Assembly (NCBI GenBank): GCA_964355675.1
Contig: CAYHEC010000037.1
Location: 1 to 29,319 of the forward strand
DNA from: CAMBDS01 sp964355675
GTDB taxonomy: Bacteria > Electryoneota > AABM5-125-24 > Hatepunaeales > Hatepunaeaceae
Direction of reading: 5' to 3'
DNA: 29,319 bases
Positions 1 to 7,784 of the stretch are shown piece by piece. Within the stretch, counting starts at the first letter, position 1. Every line of letters begins with the position of its first letter. The notes under the pieces are model-generated. The model did no database searches and had not been told where the DNA came from. It saw only the letters and a program-made list of their open reading frames with translations. Made by a program: the position numbers and the translations under genes.

Positions 1-179
1 CCAAGAGAATCTTGTCCGAATTGGCGTCTCAAGCGAATAAATCAACAAACTCTTTCTGTCCGCTCTTTTTTCGTAGGATAAGCGTCTCGCTTGTCAAGAT
101 CAGTCCGCTCTCGTTCGCGTAGGATAAGCGTCTCGCTTGTCAAGAGCGGACAGAAAGTCCGCCCAAGAGTCTCTTATTC
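1..179. repeat. Composite palindromic repeat at the left window edge
   Basis: No gene is visible here. Positions 1-52 are the reverse complement of 29265-29316 (identical over the outer 46 bases, one mismatch after that) and of 23155-23206. Further in, a 28-base segment occurs twice, at 72-99 and 118-145 (period 46). Each copy contains the small palindrome AAGCG-TCT-CGCTT. A GTCCGCTC / GAGCGGAC pair (55-65 and 144-150) encloses the doubled segment, so smaller palindromes look nested in a larger one. The repeat ends a few bases from the stop codon of the tautomerase-like gene. Confidence 0.85.
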
Positions 180-599
180 TTAGTCATCCGGCAACTGGTA
201 GTAGAAACTCCGCTTCGAAAGCTCAGGATATTTATTGGACAGAAGTTCTCCCCCAACGCCGATGCTGTCGTAGGGATGTTCATTAAGATGAAAAACAGGC
301 TCCCAATCTGAATGGCCGGTCACCTCGACGAATATTGTGGTGAAGGAGCTGACTATTTCTTTTTTTACCGATTTCTTCAATCTTGGTGAAAAGAGAAGAA
401 AATGCAGGAACGGAGTGCCAACATTATCCCAGATTCGGCCACCAATTGCGACGTCGCCTGATTCGTATCCGTCGAAATGGATGCCGAATAGTTCAGGTTC
501 AAATTTAGCAATACGCGCAAATTCGGCCGTTAAACGCCGGGCGAGTATGCTCTTGACATCAGGATCAAGCACGGGTGAGACAATATGGAGTGATGGCAT
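180..599 (-). CDS. 4-oxalocrotonate tautomerase/MIF-like small protein
   Basis: A 139-residue protein of unproven function. The frame is open upstream to a TTG at 629, but the ATG at 597-599 is preferred. It gives a protein starting Met-Pro-Ser-Leu-His, and tautomerase-superfamily enzymes use the N-terminal proline (Pro-1, exposed after Met removal) as catalytic base. It also removes an overlap with the end of dnaE. The family-like pattern follows: a helix with K and RR, then a beta strand (LFGIHFDGYESGDVAIGG) resembling the second strand of such domains. The second half could be a second beta-alpha-beta unit. With this start the gene lies 19 bases after the dnaE stop in the same direction, so co-transcription is likely. 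The substrate is unknown. The family call rests on the Pro-1 pattern and on length only. Confidence 0.5.
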   Translation of the reverse strand: MPSLHIVSPVLDPDVKSILARRLTAEFARIAKFEPELFGIHFDGYESGDVAIGGRIWDNVGTPFLHFLLFSPRLKKSVKKEIVSSFTTIFVEVTGHSDWEPVFHLNEHPYDSIGVGGELLSNKYPELSKRSFYYQLPDD

Positions 600-618
600 A
601 GTAGTTTCTATTCTGTGG

Positions 619-3600
619 TTATCGACCAACCATGACTCTATCCGCGCCGACCAGTTCTGAAAGACGCGAGATCATTTCCGGAGCCGCCTTAATTTTAAAT
701 CTCGGTATTTTCAAAGTCTTATGTTCCCCACCAGAGTACTCAAGGTCGAAATAGATTGCGCAATTGCCCGGATTATCTTCGAAGAGTTTTTCCAGACGCT
801 GTAACAGAGGCTCGCTGACCCGCTCACTCGGAAGCCGGAGCCTGACCGACTGCCCCCACTTTTCAGCCGCTTTTTCGATATCTGTCACCTCATCGACGCG
901 AAGTTTTGGATCCTCAGCCTCGTCGCCGCGGGATACTTTGCCTGAAATGGCTACCAGTTTGTCCGTTTGAAGCATCGCTTCAAATTGTTGATAGGATTGT
1001 TGAAATATCAAACACTCTATTGGCCCGGTCAAATCTTCGAAGAGAATGGTCGCCCAACGATCACCGTTTTTCGTCAATTTCTTGGAAACTGACGTTATAA
1101 CACCGCAGACCTTGATCTGCATCCCATCGGTGAATTCATCCTTGTCGGCTAACCGGTGCGTCGAAAGCCCTTCGATCTCACGACTGAAGCGTTCAAGTGG
1201 ATGGCTGGAAATATAGTAACCGAGGACAGTTTTCTCGCGCGAAAGCAATTCGGGCATGGGCCATTCGGGTAAAAAGTGAAGCTCTGGCGGAGAAAAAACG
1301 GGAGCATTTTGTGAATCCCCTCCTCCAAACAATGAGTTCTGCCCACGGTCACGCTCGTCTTGAGTGGCTTGTGAGTAGGCCATTGCTCCACCAAGCGAGT
1401 TCAGCAAAGTTGCTCTGTTGATGCCGAAGGAGTCGAACGCGCCGCCATCGATAAGGCTCTCGAGAACCTTTTTGTTCACTGTTCGCGCATCTATCGTGCT
1501 GAGAAAATGGAAAAATGATGAAAATCGCTCGACCGAACTCCGAGCCTCAATCAACGAATTAACTGCCGCGCCACCGACATTTTTTACTGCGGTTAATCCG
1601 AACCGGATTCCTTTGTCAGTGGCAATAAACGGCGACTGACTCTCATTGATATCAGGTGGTAGAATCTTTTCGCCCATTGCGCGGCATTCTGCAAGCAGTT
1701 TCAATACCTGATTTGTATCACGGCGACGGACGGTCATACAAGCCGCCATAAAATCTGCCGGGTGATAAACCTTCAAATAAGCACATTGGTAAGCTATCAG
1801 CGCGTAACCGGCTGAATGCGCCTTGACGAAACTATACTTCGCAAATTCCTGACAAATATCGAAGATACTCTCGGCAATTTTGGTGTCGATTGAGTTTGAG
1901 ACGCAACCATCGATGAATTCCTGACGGTATTTCATCATGATATCCATCTTCTTCTTGCCCATCGCTTTGCGCAAATTATCAGCCTTACCAAGCGAGAATC
2001 CCGCCAGATCGCAAGCTATGCGAATCACCTGTTCCTGATAAACGATGACGCCGTATGTCTCTTTCAGAATAGGTTCGAGTTTGGGGTGAGAGTATTCAAC
2101 TTTTTTGCGGCCATGCCTACAATTGATAAACTCATCGATCATCTGCATCGGACCGGGACGATAGAGTGCATTCATAGCAATCAGATCTTCGAGGCGTTCC
2201 GGCTTTAGTTTCATCAAATTATCGCGCATTCCGCCCGACTCAAACTGAAATATGCCGGTCATGCGTCCTTCACTGAACAACTGAAATATCCGAGGGTCGT
2301 CAAGTGGGATATTGTTCAGGTCAATCTCAATTCCTTTGCGCGAAAGAGATTTGAGGGTTAAATCCAATTCCTGCAACGTCTGAAGTCCGAGAAAGTCCAT
2401 CTTCAGCAGACCTAATCCATCCATCCAGGTCATATCGTACTGGGTATAGAGGTCAGTCTCGTCACCACTCGGTTTATAGACCGGCAGATAATCGACGACC
2501 GGTCCCGGACAAATCACAACTCCGGCGGCGTGAACCGAGGAATGCCTGACTGCCCCTTCAACGATGCGAGCAAGTTCGATTAGCTCTTTATAACGAGGAT
2601 CAGAGTCAATAAGCGCTTGTATTTCAGGTACTTCCTTAACAGCTCGCTCAAGGTTGATGTCCTTGCCACCATCAGGGATCAGCTTGGCCATCCGATCAGC
2701 TTCACCGTATGACATTCCCATTGCTCTGGCAACGTCACGGATGGCGGACTTGGCGGCCATTTTCCCGAACGTCGTAATTCGGCATACAGAGTCAGCGCCG
2801 TACTTTTCACGGACGTAGGAAATCACCTCTTCTCGACGATCATCTGAGAAGTCGATGTCGATATCAGGGGGGGAGACACGTTCGGGGTTGAGGAACCGCT
2901 CGAAGATCAAACCGTAACGGATCGGGTCGAGATTAGTGATACCAAGGCAATAGCTGACAATGCACCCTGCCGCCGATCCACGACCGGGACCGACCGGAAT
3001 CCCATGATCTTTTGCCCAGCGCACAAAGTCCCAAACGATCAAGAAGTAGTTGGAAAAACCGGTTTCCTTAATAACTTCAAGCTCATGCCGAAGACGTCTC
3101 CAGGCTTCTTCTGATGGTTCAGTCCCGTAACGCATGAGGAACCCTTCGGTGGTCTTTCGCTCGAGGTATTCATCGACATGTGAGTTTTCTTCTGTCAACC
3201 GAAGGGGGGTGATAGAAGCTTTCGTTTTCTCTTCTGTCAACCCCCCGTGGTTGACAGTTCCATCGCCAGTCATTTCTGTCACCCGCAGCGGGGTGATAGA
3301 AGCTTTCGTTTTCTCTTCTGTCAACCCCCCGTGGTTGACAGTTCCATCGCCAGTCATTTCTGTCACCCGCAGCGGGGTGACAGAAGCTTTCGTTTTCTCT
3401 ACTGTCAACCCCCCGTGGTTGACAGTTCCATCGCCAGTACCTTCTGTCACCCGCAGGGGGGTGACAGAAGATACTGAAGTCGGAATCTGAAACACCGGAT
3501 AATGCCGCACATCAAGTGGTATTTCGAGATCAACTTTCCCCGCAATCTCCACGGTCATATCGACAGCATCCGGCAAATCGCTGAACAGCGCCCGCATCTC

Positions 3601-4341
3601 GGCTTCGCTCTTCAAGTAAAATTCTGGCGTCGCAAAACGGAGGCGGCTGGGATCGTCGCGCTTGGCTTGAGTCCCAACGCAAAGCAGGATGTCGTGCGCC
3701 GAGGCATGTTCGCGCTTCAAGTAATGAGCGTCGTTAGTGGCGACGACCTTCAAGTCGAAATCAACGGCAAACTGCGACAGAGCTGGTACAAGGATGTCTT
3801 CTTCTTCAATCCCATGTCGCATCAGTTCTAGATAGAAATCCTGTCCGAAAAGGTCACGATACCATTTGATAAGCTCTACAGCTTCGTCGTCCTTGCGGTC
3901 GAGAATGGCTTGCGGAATGGCCCCCTGCATACAGCTTGAGAGGCAGATGAGACCTTCATGATGAGCGGTAAGGAGTTCTCGGTCGATGCGGGGTTTGTAG
4001 TAAAATCCTGATGTGTAGGCTTCGGAGACGAGATAGCTAAGGTTGCGGTATCCGGTGTAATTCTTGGCTAACAACACCTGATGATAGCGAAGTTCGCCTG
4101 CTCGGCCGGGTTTCTTAATGTGGCGGGATTCCGGGGCGAGGTAGAGCTCGCAACCGAGGATCGGCTTGATACCGGCTTCACGGGCTTTAGTGTAGAAATC
4201 AAGCGCGCCAAACAGGTTCCCGTGGTCGGTCAGTCCAACGGCTGGGGAGCCTTGCAGGGCGGCGATCTTGATGAGCTCCGGGATGCGGCAGGCGCCATCG
4301 AGGAGACTGTAGTCCGAATGATTATGTAAGTGGACGTGCAA
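619..4341 (-). CDS. dnaE: DNA polymerase III alpha subunit with an in-frame repeat insertion
   Basis: Catalytic subunit of the replicative polymerase, 1240 residues. The PHP domain starts at once (HVHLHNHSDYSLLDGA, residues 2-17). The polymerase active site is visible as PDIDIDFSDD (about residue 491-500) and KMDF (about 648). A helix-hairpin-helix/tau-binding region follows, then an OB fold from about residue 1070 (MQIKVCGVITSV). Residues about 289-386 are not normal DnaE sequence. They are three 28-residue repeats plus a part copy (core TPLRVTEMTGDGTVNHGG), encoded by an 84-bp tandem array, placed in the loop between the PHP domain and the palm. The frame stays open, so the protein is probably functional. 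The start is TTG, because the conserved HxHxxHSDYS begins at residue 2. No Shine-Dalgarno site is visible; a pyrimidine-rich 8-bp repeat abuts the start. The tautomerase-like gene follows after 19 bases. Confidence 0.97.
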   Translation of the reverse strand: MHVHLHNHSDYSLLDGACRIPELIKIAALQGSPAVGLTDHGNLFGALDFYTKAREAGIKPILGCELYLAPESRHIKKPGRAGELRYHQVLLAKNYTGYRNLSYLVSEAYTSGFYYKPRIDRELLTAHHEGLICLSSCMQGAIPQAILDRKDDEAVELIKWYRDLFGQDFYLELMRHGIEEEDILVPALSQFAVDFDLKVVATNDAHYLKREHASAHDILLCVGTQAKRDDPSRLRFATPEFYLKSEAEMRALFSDLPDAVDMTVEIAGKVDLEIPLDVRHYPVFQIPTSVSSVTPLRVTEGTGDGTVNHGGLTVEKTKASVTPLRVTEMTGDGTVNHGGLTEEKTKASITPLRVTEMTGDGTVNHGGLTEEKTKASITPLRLTEENSHVDEYLERKTTEGFLMRYGTEPSEEAWRRLRHELEVIKETGFSNYFLIVWDFVRWAKDHGIPVGPGRGSAAGCIVSYCLGITNLDPIRYGLIFERFLNPERVSPPDIDIDFSDDRREEVISYVREKYGADSVCRITTFGKMAAKSAIRDVARAMGMSYGEADRMAKLIPDGGKDINLERAVKEVPEIQALIDSDPRYKELIELARIVEGAVRHSSVHAAGVVICPGPVVDYLPVYKPSGDETDLYTQYDMTWMDGLGLLKMDFLGLQTLQELDLTLKSLSRKGIEIDLNNIPLDDPRIFQLFSEGRMTGIFQFESGGMRDNLMKLKPERLEDLIAMNALYRPGPMQMIDEFINCRHGRKKVEYSHPKLEPILKETYGVIVYQEQVIRIACDLAGFSLGKADNLRKAMGKKKMDIMMKYRQEFIDGCVSNSIDTKIAESIFDICQEFAKYSFVKAHSAGYALIAYQCAYLKVYHPADFMAACMTVRRRDTNQVLKLLAECRAMGEKILPPDINESQSPFIATDKGIRFGLTAVKNVGGAAVNSLIEARSSVERFSSFFHFLSTIDARTVNKKVLESLIDGGAFDSFGINRATLLNSLGGAMAYSQATQDERDRGQNSLFGGGDSQNAPVFSPPELHFLPEWPMPELLSREKTVLGYYISSHPLERFSREIEGLSTHRLADKDEFTDGMQIKVCGVITSVSKKLTKNGDRWATILFEDLTGPIECLIFQQSYQQFEAMLQTDKLVAISGKVSRGDEAEDPKLRVDEVTDIEKAAEKWGQSVRLRLPSERVSEPLLQRLEKLFEDNPGNCAIYFDLEYSGGEHKTLKIPRFKIKAAPEMISRLSELVGADRVMVGR
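3190..3469. repeat. 84-bp in-frame tandem palindrome array inside dnaE
   Basis: Units begin (GTGA.AGAAG) at 3209, 3293 and 3377, with a partial unit at 3461, so the period is exactly 84 bp (28 codons). The units at 3209 and 3293 are identical by eye. The third differs at about five or six bases. Each unit holds two perfect palindromes: CTGTCAACC/GGTTGACAG with a 6-base loop, and TTCTGTCACCC/GGGTGACAGAA with a 6-base loop, joined by short unique spacers. The first stem is shared with intergenic hairpins at 16856 and 26670. Both strands are open through the array. Confidence 0.95.
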
Positions 4342-4380
4342 AAGTTGAAAGTTTGAAAGTTAGAAAGTGAGAAAGTAGAA
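4341..4380. repeat. Degenerate 8-bp tandem repeat upstream of dnaE
   Basis: On the plus strand the unit is roughly GAAAGTTA repeated about five times with small changes. On the dnaE strand it is a pyrimidine-rich stretch ending at the TTG start codon. It occupies the place where a ribosome-binding site would be, and none is seen. Confidence 0.7.
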
Positions 4381-4406
4381 TTAGCGCTTGCCGAAAAAGT
4401 CGAAAA

Positions 4407-4476
4407 TGTCCAGGCGGACGCCCTCGTCCGCCGTTAGATAAAGCGCGGCGAAATGGCGGACGAGGGCGTCCGCCTG
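4407..4476. repeat. Inverted pair of GGCGGACG palindromes
   Basis: Two hairpins with stem GGCGGACG/CGTCCGCC and loop CCCT (4413-4432 and, in the opposite orientation, 4455-4474) form a larger inverted repeat. The 29 bases at 4407-4435 are identical to 19770-19798. They lie between the dual-OB gene's 3' end and the dnaE start, so they could terminate transcription of the upstream cassette. Confidence 0.85.
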
Positions 4477-4517
4477 AACTCAGTGGGGCTTTTTCAACAA
4501 ACTCAAATTGAGAACAA

Positions 4518-5225
4518 CTATCGCAAATGTATCCCGTTAACTTGCACCCAATGAACAGCCTCGCCGCCTTCGTGTTCCGCAAAAGGCCTTGTCAGCCCCA
4601 GACCAAGTATCACTCGCCCAAGCTTGGCTTCTTTCACCATGCGCTCGGCAACAAATTTGACTTTTTCGGGATCCGGAGTAACGCAATCATCATTATATAG
4701 ACGGATGTCGGTTACGCTCAGGTTCGTCCATTCTTTTTCAATAAAGCATTGAAGCCTTATCTTTTGCTCATCCAACCCGGTTGTTACATTGAGTTTTCCA
4801 GCAGTACGAAGCTGATAAAAACCGAGTGACGCCGTCCCTTGTCCGGCGGGAAAATATAGCGAAACTCTTCTTCGAGTTGGATCTATACCGAAAATTTCCG
4901 CCAGCGATGGCTTTGATTTTGCCAGTAACAATGACCATAACTGTATGGGAGAGTAAACCGAAACGACGCGGGCGTTTGCCGGATTGAACCAATGATCTTC
5001 CGTCTCAGGCGGGTTGGGGCAGGGAATCGTTTTTCCCAAATCGACGACATTGCCGACTTTGAACGGACCTCCCGACAACCAAAGGTACGAGGTTGTCAGG
5101 CGGGAATCGGTACCCGCGTAGGGTCTTTGGACAGCTCTAATAGAATTGCCAGAGGAAGGCTCAATTCCTGCGGCGCAACAAAACCCCTTCGCCATCCGCG
5201 TCAAATGGGTAATGACAATTTCCAT
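4518..5225 (-). CDS. Dual OB domain-like protein
   Basis: A 235-residue protein, third gene of a DUF488-DUF488-dual-OB cassette. The N-terminus (MEIVITHLTRMAKGFCCAAG, then SIRAVQRPY and GNVVDLG) resembles the first OB fold of the dual-OB-domain proteins that are recurrently encoded next to DUF488 proteins. A second beta-rich half follows (FCxEKEW-like strand, LGRVILGLGLTRPF). No enzymatic motif is visible; nucleic-acid binding is an inference from the OB fold. The ATG at 5223-5225 lies 5 bases after the stop of the upstream DUF488 gene, so the two are one transcript and probably translationally coupled. The family assignment comes from recalled sequence pattern and gene neighbourhood, not from an alignment. 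Confidence 0.6.
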   Translation of the reverse strand: MEIVITHLTRMAKGFCCAAGIEPSSGNSIRAVQRPYAGTDSRLTTSYLWLSGGPFKVGNVVDLGKTIPCPNPPETEDHWFNPANARVVSVYSPIQLWSLLLAKSKPSLAEIFGIDPTRRRVSLYFPAGQGTASLGFYQLRTAGKLNVTTGLDEQKIRLQCFIEKEWTNLSVTDIRLYNDDCVTPDPEKVKFVAERMVKEAKLGRVILGLGLTRPFAEHEGGEAVHWVQVNGIHLR

Positions 5226-5230
5226 CGGAC

Positions 5231-5668
5231 TTATAAATGTATAATTTTAACGTTCTTCCATTTCATTTTCAGATACTCAGCAACAAGTCTTCTGTGACAA
5301 AAATCCGGCTCGCACTCACTGCATAACAATACTGACCGCTTTGAAAAAACCTTCCTCGAGACTTCTTTCTCGACTTTCCGTGAAGCCATCAAATCAATAA
5401 ATTGCTTTTCGTACACATCCCACTCACCCTTCTTTTTCTTATAATCTTCAAGCATCTCCTGTGTTGGAGCCAGAAGTGACAGGTGCAAGTATTCGGCTTT
5501 GCAAATCTTTTTTAGAAAATATTCAAGATCGGTCTGCTTGGCAAAAGCCGCTAATTGCGATGTATTGTTGAGTCTGACATCGACCAACTGTCTTATACCC
5601 GCATCGATTAGCTTCCCGAAAAACTCTTCGGCACTTTTCTTGGTGAAACCGATCGTATAGATTTCCAT
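5231..5668 (-). CDS. DUF488 family protein (short paralogue)
   Basis: A 145-residue protein with the two hallmarks of DUF488: the N-terminal strand EIYTIGFTKKSAEEFFGKL with LVDVRLN, and the C-terminal LLCSECEPDFCHRRLVAEYL (residues about 114-133), whose Cys, Glu and Cys-His-Arg residues suggest a catalytic or metal site. The biochemical function of the family is unknown to me. The ATG at 5666-5668 is fixed by the conserved N-terminus, with GGAG eight bases upstream. The gene therefore overlaps the preceding DUF488 gene by 61 bases in another frame. It is separated from the dual-OB gene by 5 bases. Confidence 0.85.
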   Translation of the reverse strand: MEIYTIGFTKKSAEEFFGKLIDAGIRQLVDVRLNNTSQLAAFAKQTDLEYFLKKICKAEYLHLSLLAPTQEMLEDYKKKKGEWDVYEKQFIDLMASRKVEKEVSRKVFSKRSVLLCSECEPDFCHRRLVAEYLKMKWKNVKIIHL

Positions 5669-6192
5669 TCGAGCGTCTCCGCAATATCGAACAACCCAAT
5701 TTGCGCCTCATGTGCGCCACTCATTTGCTGGTTGACTTCAGTGTCAGTTTGAACCGTTCCGTCTCCCCGGATATGAAAAACTTCGTCACCTTGCTCGGTT
5801 AAATACCTGCCGATCAGCAATTTTCGATGGCAGGCCGCCGGATTTTCTTCACTGCAAAGAATGGCAACTTTTTTGTCAACAGCGAGTGTGGATAGCAAGG
5901 AGACCCCCTTCTGAAAAGCCGCTGAGTGCCGATACTCTCCGTAAAGAACTCTTCCTTCGTCGTCGTAATACTCGTCACCCTTCGGTCGTCCGCCGAGCTC
6001 GTCTCCAGCGAAAACATATTCAATTCCACCCTTTAATAGACCTTGTTTGAATGGTTCACGATTATACTGAATCGCGTATTGCGAGTATGGCTGTGAGCGG
6101 ACATCCACTAAAACTTGAATTCCAATCTTGACAAGTATTTCGATAAATTCTGTCAAATTGTGATTAGAATGTCCTATCGTAAAAATCGTCAA
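5608..6192 (-). CDS. DUF488 family protein (long paralogue)
   Basis: A 194-residue DUF488 protein, first gene of the cassette. It starts TIFTIGHSNHNLTEFIEIL and has LVDVRSQPYSQ, ELGGRP and ILCSEENPAACHRKLL, all typical of the family. The family domain plus the usual IGLF ending finishes near residue 170. The last 19 residues are read out of frame from the start of the second DUF488 gene and are probably not structured. The start is TTG (no in-frame ATG precedes the conserved strand). The two paralogues differ much in the middle: the GGRP...YYDDEGRVLYGEYR loop is present here and missing from the short copy. They could thus form a heterodimer with one altered site. This is inference. Confidence 0.87.
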   Translation of the reverse strand: MTIFTIGHSNHNLTEFIEILVKIGIQVLVDVRSQPYSQYAIQYNREPFKQGLLKGGIEYVFAGDELGGRPKGDEYYDDEGRVLYGEYRHSAAFQKGVSLLSTLAVDKKVAILCSEENPAACHRKLLIGRYLTEQGDEVFHIRGDGTVQTDTEVNQQMSGAHEAQIGLFDIAETLEWKSIRSVSPRKVPKSFSGS

Positions 6193-6221
6193 GATGAACT
6201 CAGTATAGAATCAACAAGTTA

Positions 6222-7745
6222 CTACCCCTGCGCATAGTGTTCTTTCCGGCAATCCGGGCAAATCCCATGACTGAATTGAGCATCGGTTCGGGTGGTAATG
6301 TAATGCTCCATCTGATGCCAATCGCCTTCTTTATCCCGTATTTTCTTGCAATGAGAGCATACTGGCAACAGTCCGGTTAGAACCTTTATCCGAGAAAGTG
6401 CATCTTTTAGCTCAAACTCGACCAACCGACGTTCTTCTATCTCTTGCGTGAGCAAAAGGTTCTGCTGAATTAGTATCTCTCTTTCACGTTCTTTTTGCTC
6501 CATCTCATGGCGAATACGGAATTGATCCATCGTAGCACGTTGCTCGCTCATAAAAAGTAACTGCTTAACCTCTAAAAGATTCCGCATATACTTTACCGTT
6601 CGCTCCCAATCCTCACACTCCTCAAAAAAGCTTACGTAACCGGCATAAAGATCGTTCAACATCGCCTGATCGGCAATCTCTTCAGCAATCTCTCTTGCCT
6701 TATCATAAAGAGGGATCACCTGATTGTACTCTTTGCGAGCCAAGTGGATATCGGCTACGTTCTTTAAAAGCACTGCGATAGCATGCTTGTTACCGAGGGA
6801 TGACGCGATTGGTAGCGCCTCTTCGAAATAAGTCAGTGCTTTATCGAAATCTCCCCGTTGCTGATAGATCATACCGAAATTATTGAGAGCCGCTTGCACT
6901 CCATATCGATTTTCAATCTTCAGGTTTAATTCATACGCTTGACGAGAGTACTCCATCGACTTCTCGAAGTCGTTTAAATAGTAATAAGTTCCACAGAGGT
7001 TATTGCAGGCATTCGCTTTCATTTGAAGATTGCCAGTCTCTTCAGCCAGTTTCAACACTTCCTCAAATTGCTCAACTGCCGGTCCAAGATCGAGAACAGT
7101 GCGATGCAGAATACCGAGATTGTTGTGTACATGACAACGAAGCACCAAATCACCCGTCTTTATTGTCTCATCCAATGCCTCGTGAAACCATTGTGTAGCT
7201 TTATCGTTGATCGAGAGACCCGAATAGGCGCTCGCCAGATTGATCTTGATCATCGTCCTGATTCGCGGATCTACCACCTCGCTAAACCTTGATGTACATT
7301 CACGCAAGATATTCAAGGCGGCGGCAAATTCACTCCTCTCGAGATGGATAATGGCTAACATATTAGTATATCCACACTGTTGATCTGCCGATCCCTGACT
7401 CAAAATCTCCTCCTGCCATTGATCGATCAGAATATCCCTGTCAATCGTCATGTTAAGCCGCATTAACCTTGAAATCAGGTTCAACGCACATTCAATACGG
7501 AGATGTTCGTTGTCGCTTAGAAAAACTCCATCGTAAGCTTGTCTTGCCATTTCAAGTGCTTCCTTGGGAGAATTTGAGGCAATCCTTCTCGATTCAAGCA
7601 ACAACCGCTCAACTTCGGTAGTTTCGAGTCGGGGAGACTTCCTTTCCAAATTGATCGGAGGGGAAGTGATGTGTCGTCGGGAAGGTGAGTGCGTCTTCAG
7701 TGCGGACGAATCGGTTTTTATTGATGCAGTATTGATAGGAGTCAA
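6222..7745 (-). CDS. TPR protein with coiled coil and C-terminal CxxCKKIRD domain
   Basis: A 507-residue cytoplasmic protein. After a low-complexity Ser/Thr/Pro-rich N-terminus (about 1-40) there are at least seven TPR-like helical pairs from about residue 120 to 400 (for example NNFGMIYQQRGDFDKALTYF). A charged coiled coil follows (about 405-455, MEQKEREREILIQQ), and then a Cys-rich tail, LLPVCSHCKKIRDKEGDW...HGICPDC. This tail is usually found at the end of PAS/response-regulator signalling proteins and may bind a metal through its four Cys. No kinase, GGDEF or receiver domain is present, so it may act as an adaptor. The start is uncertain: a TTG at 7743-7745 with GGAG four bases upstream, 39 bases after the asnS stop. 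The first 35 residues are doubtful. Confidence 0.8.
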   Translation of the reverse strand: MTPINTASIKTDSSALKTHSPSRRHITSPPINLERKSPRLETTEVERLLLESRRIASNSPKEALEMARQAYDGVFLSDNEHLRIECALNLISRLMRLNMTIDRDILIDQWQEEILSQGSADQQCGYTNMLAIIHLERSEFAAALNILRECTSRFSEVVDPRIRTMIKINLASAYSGLSINDKATQWFHEALDETIKTGDLVLRCHVHNNLGILHRTVLDLGPAVEQFEEVLKLAEETGNLQMKANACNNLCGTYYYLNDFEKSMEYSRQAYELNLKIENRYGVQAALNNFGMIYQQRGDFDKALTYFEEALPIASSLGNKHAIAVLLKNVADIHLARKEYNQVIPLYDKAREIAEEIADQAMLNDLYAGYVSFFEECEDWERTVKYMRNLLEVKQLLFMSEQRATMDQFRIRHEMEQKEREREILIQQNLLLTQEIEERRLVEFELKDALSRIKVLTGLLPVCSHCKKIRDKEGDWHQMEHYITTRTDAQFSHGICPDCRKEHYAQG

Positions 7746-7784
7746 GCGCTCCGGTTAGTGGTGATTTAACTTCAAATTTATTAT

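Noticed and set aside
3190..3469. Intein or intron in dnaE
   Set aside because: No splice-junction residues, no endonuclease and no ribozyme-like structure. The insert is a simple in-frame tandem array.
3134..3490. Open frame on the plus strand across the dnaE array, encoding a repetitive peptide
   Set aside because: It is the antisense reading of the 84-bp array, whose length keeps all frames open. No start context or homology supports it.
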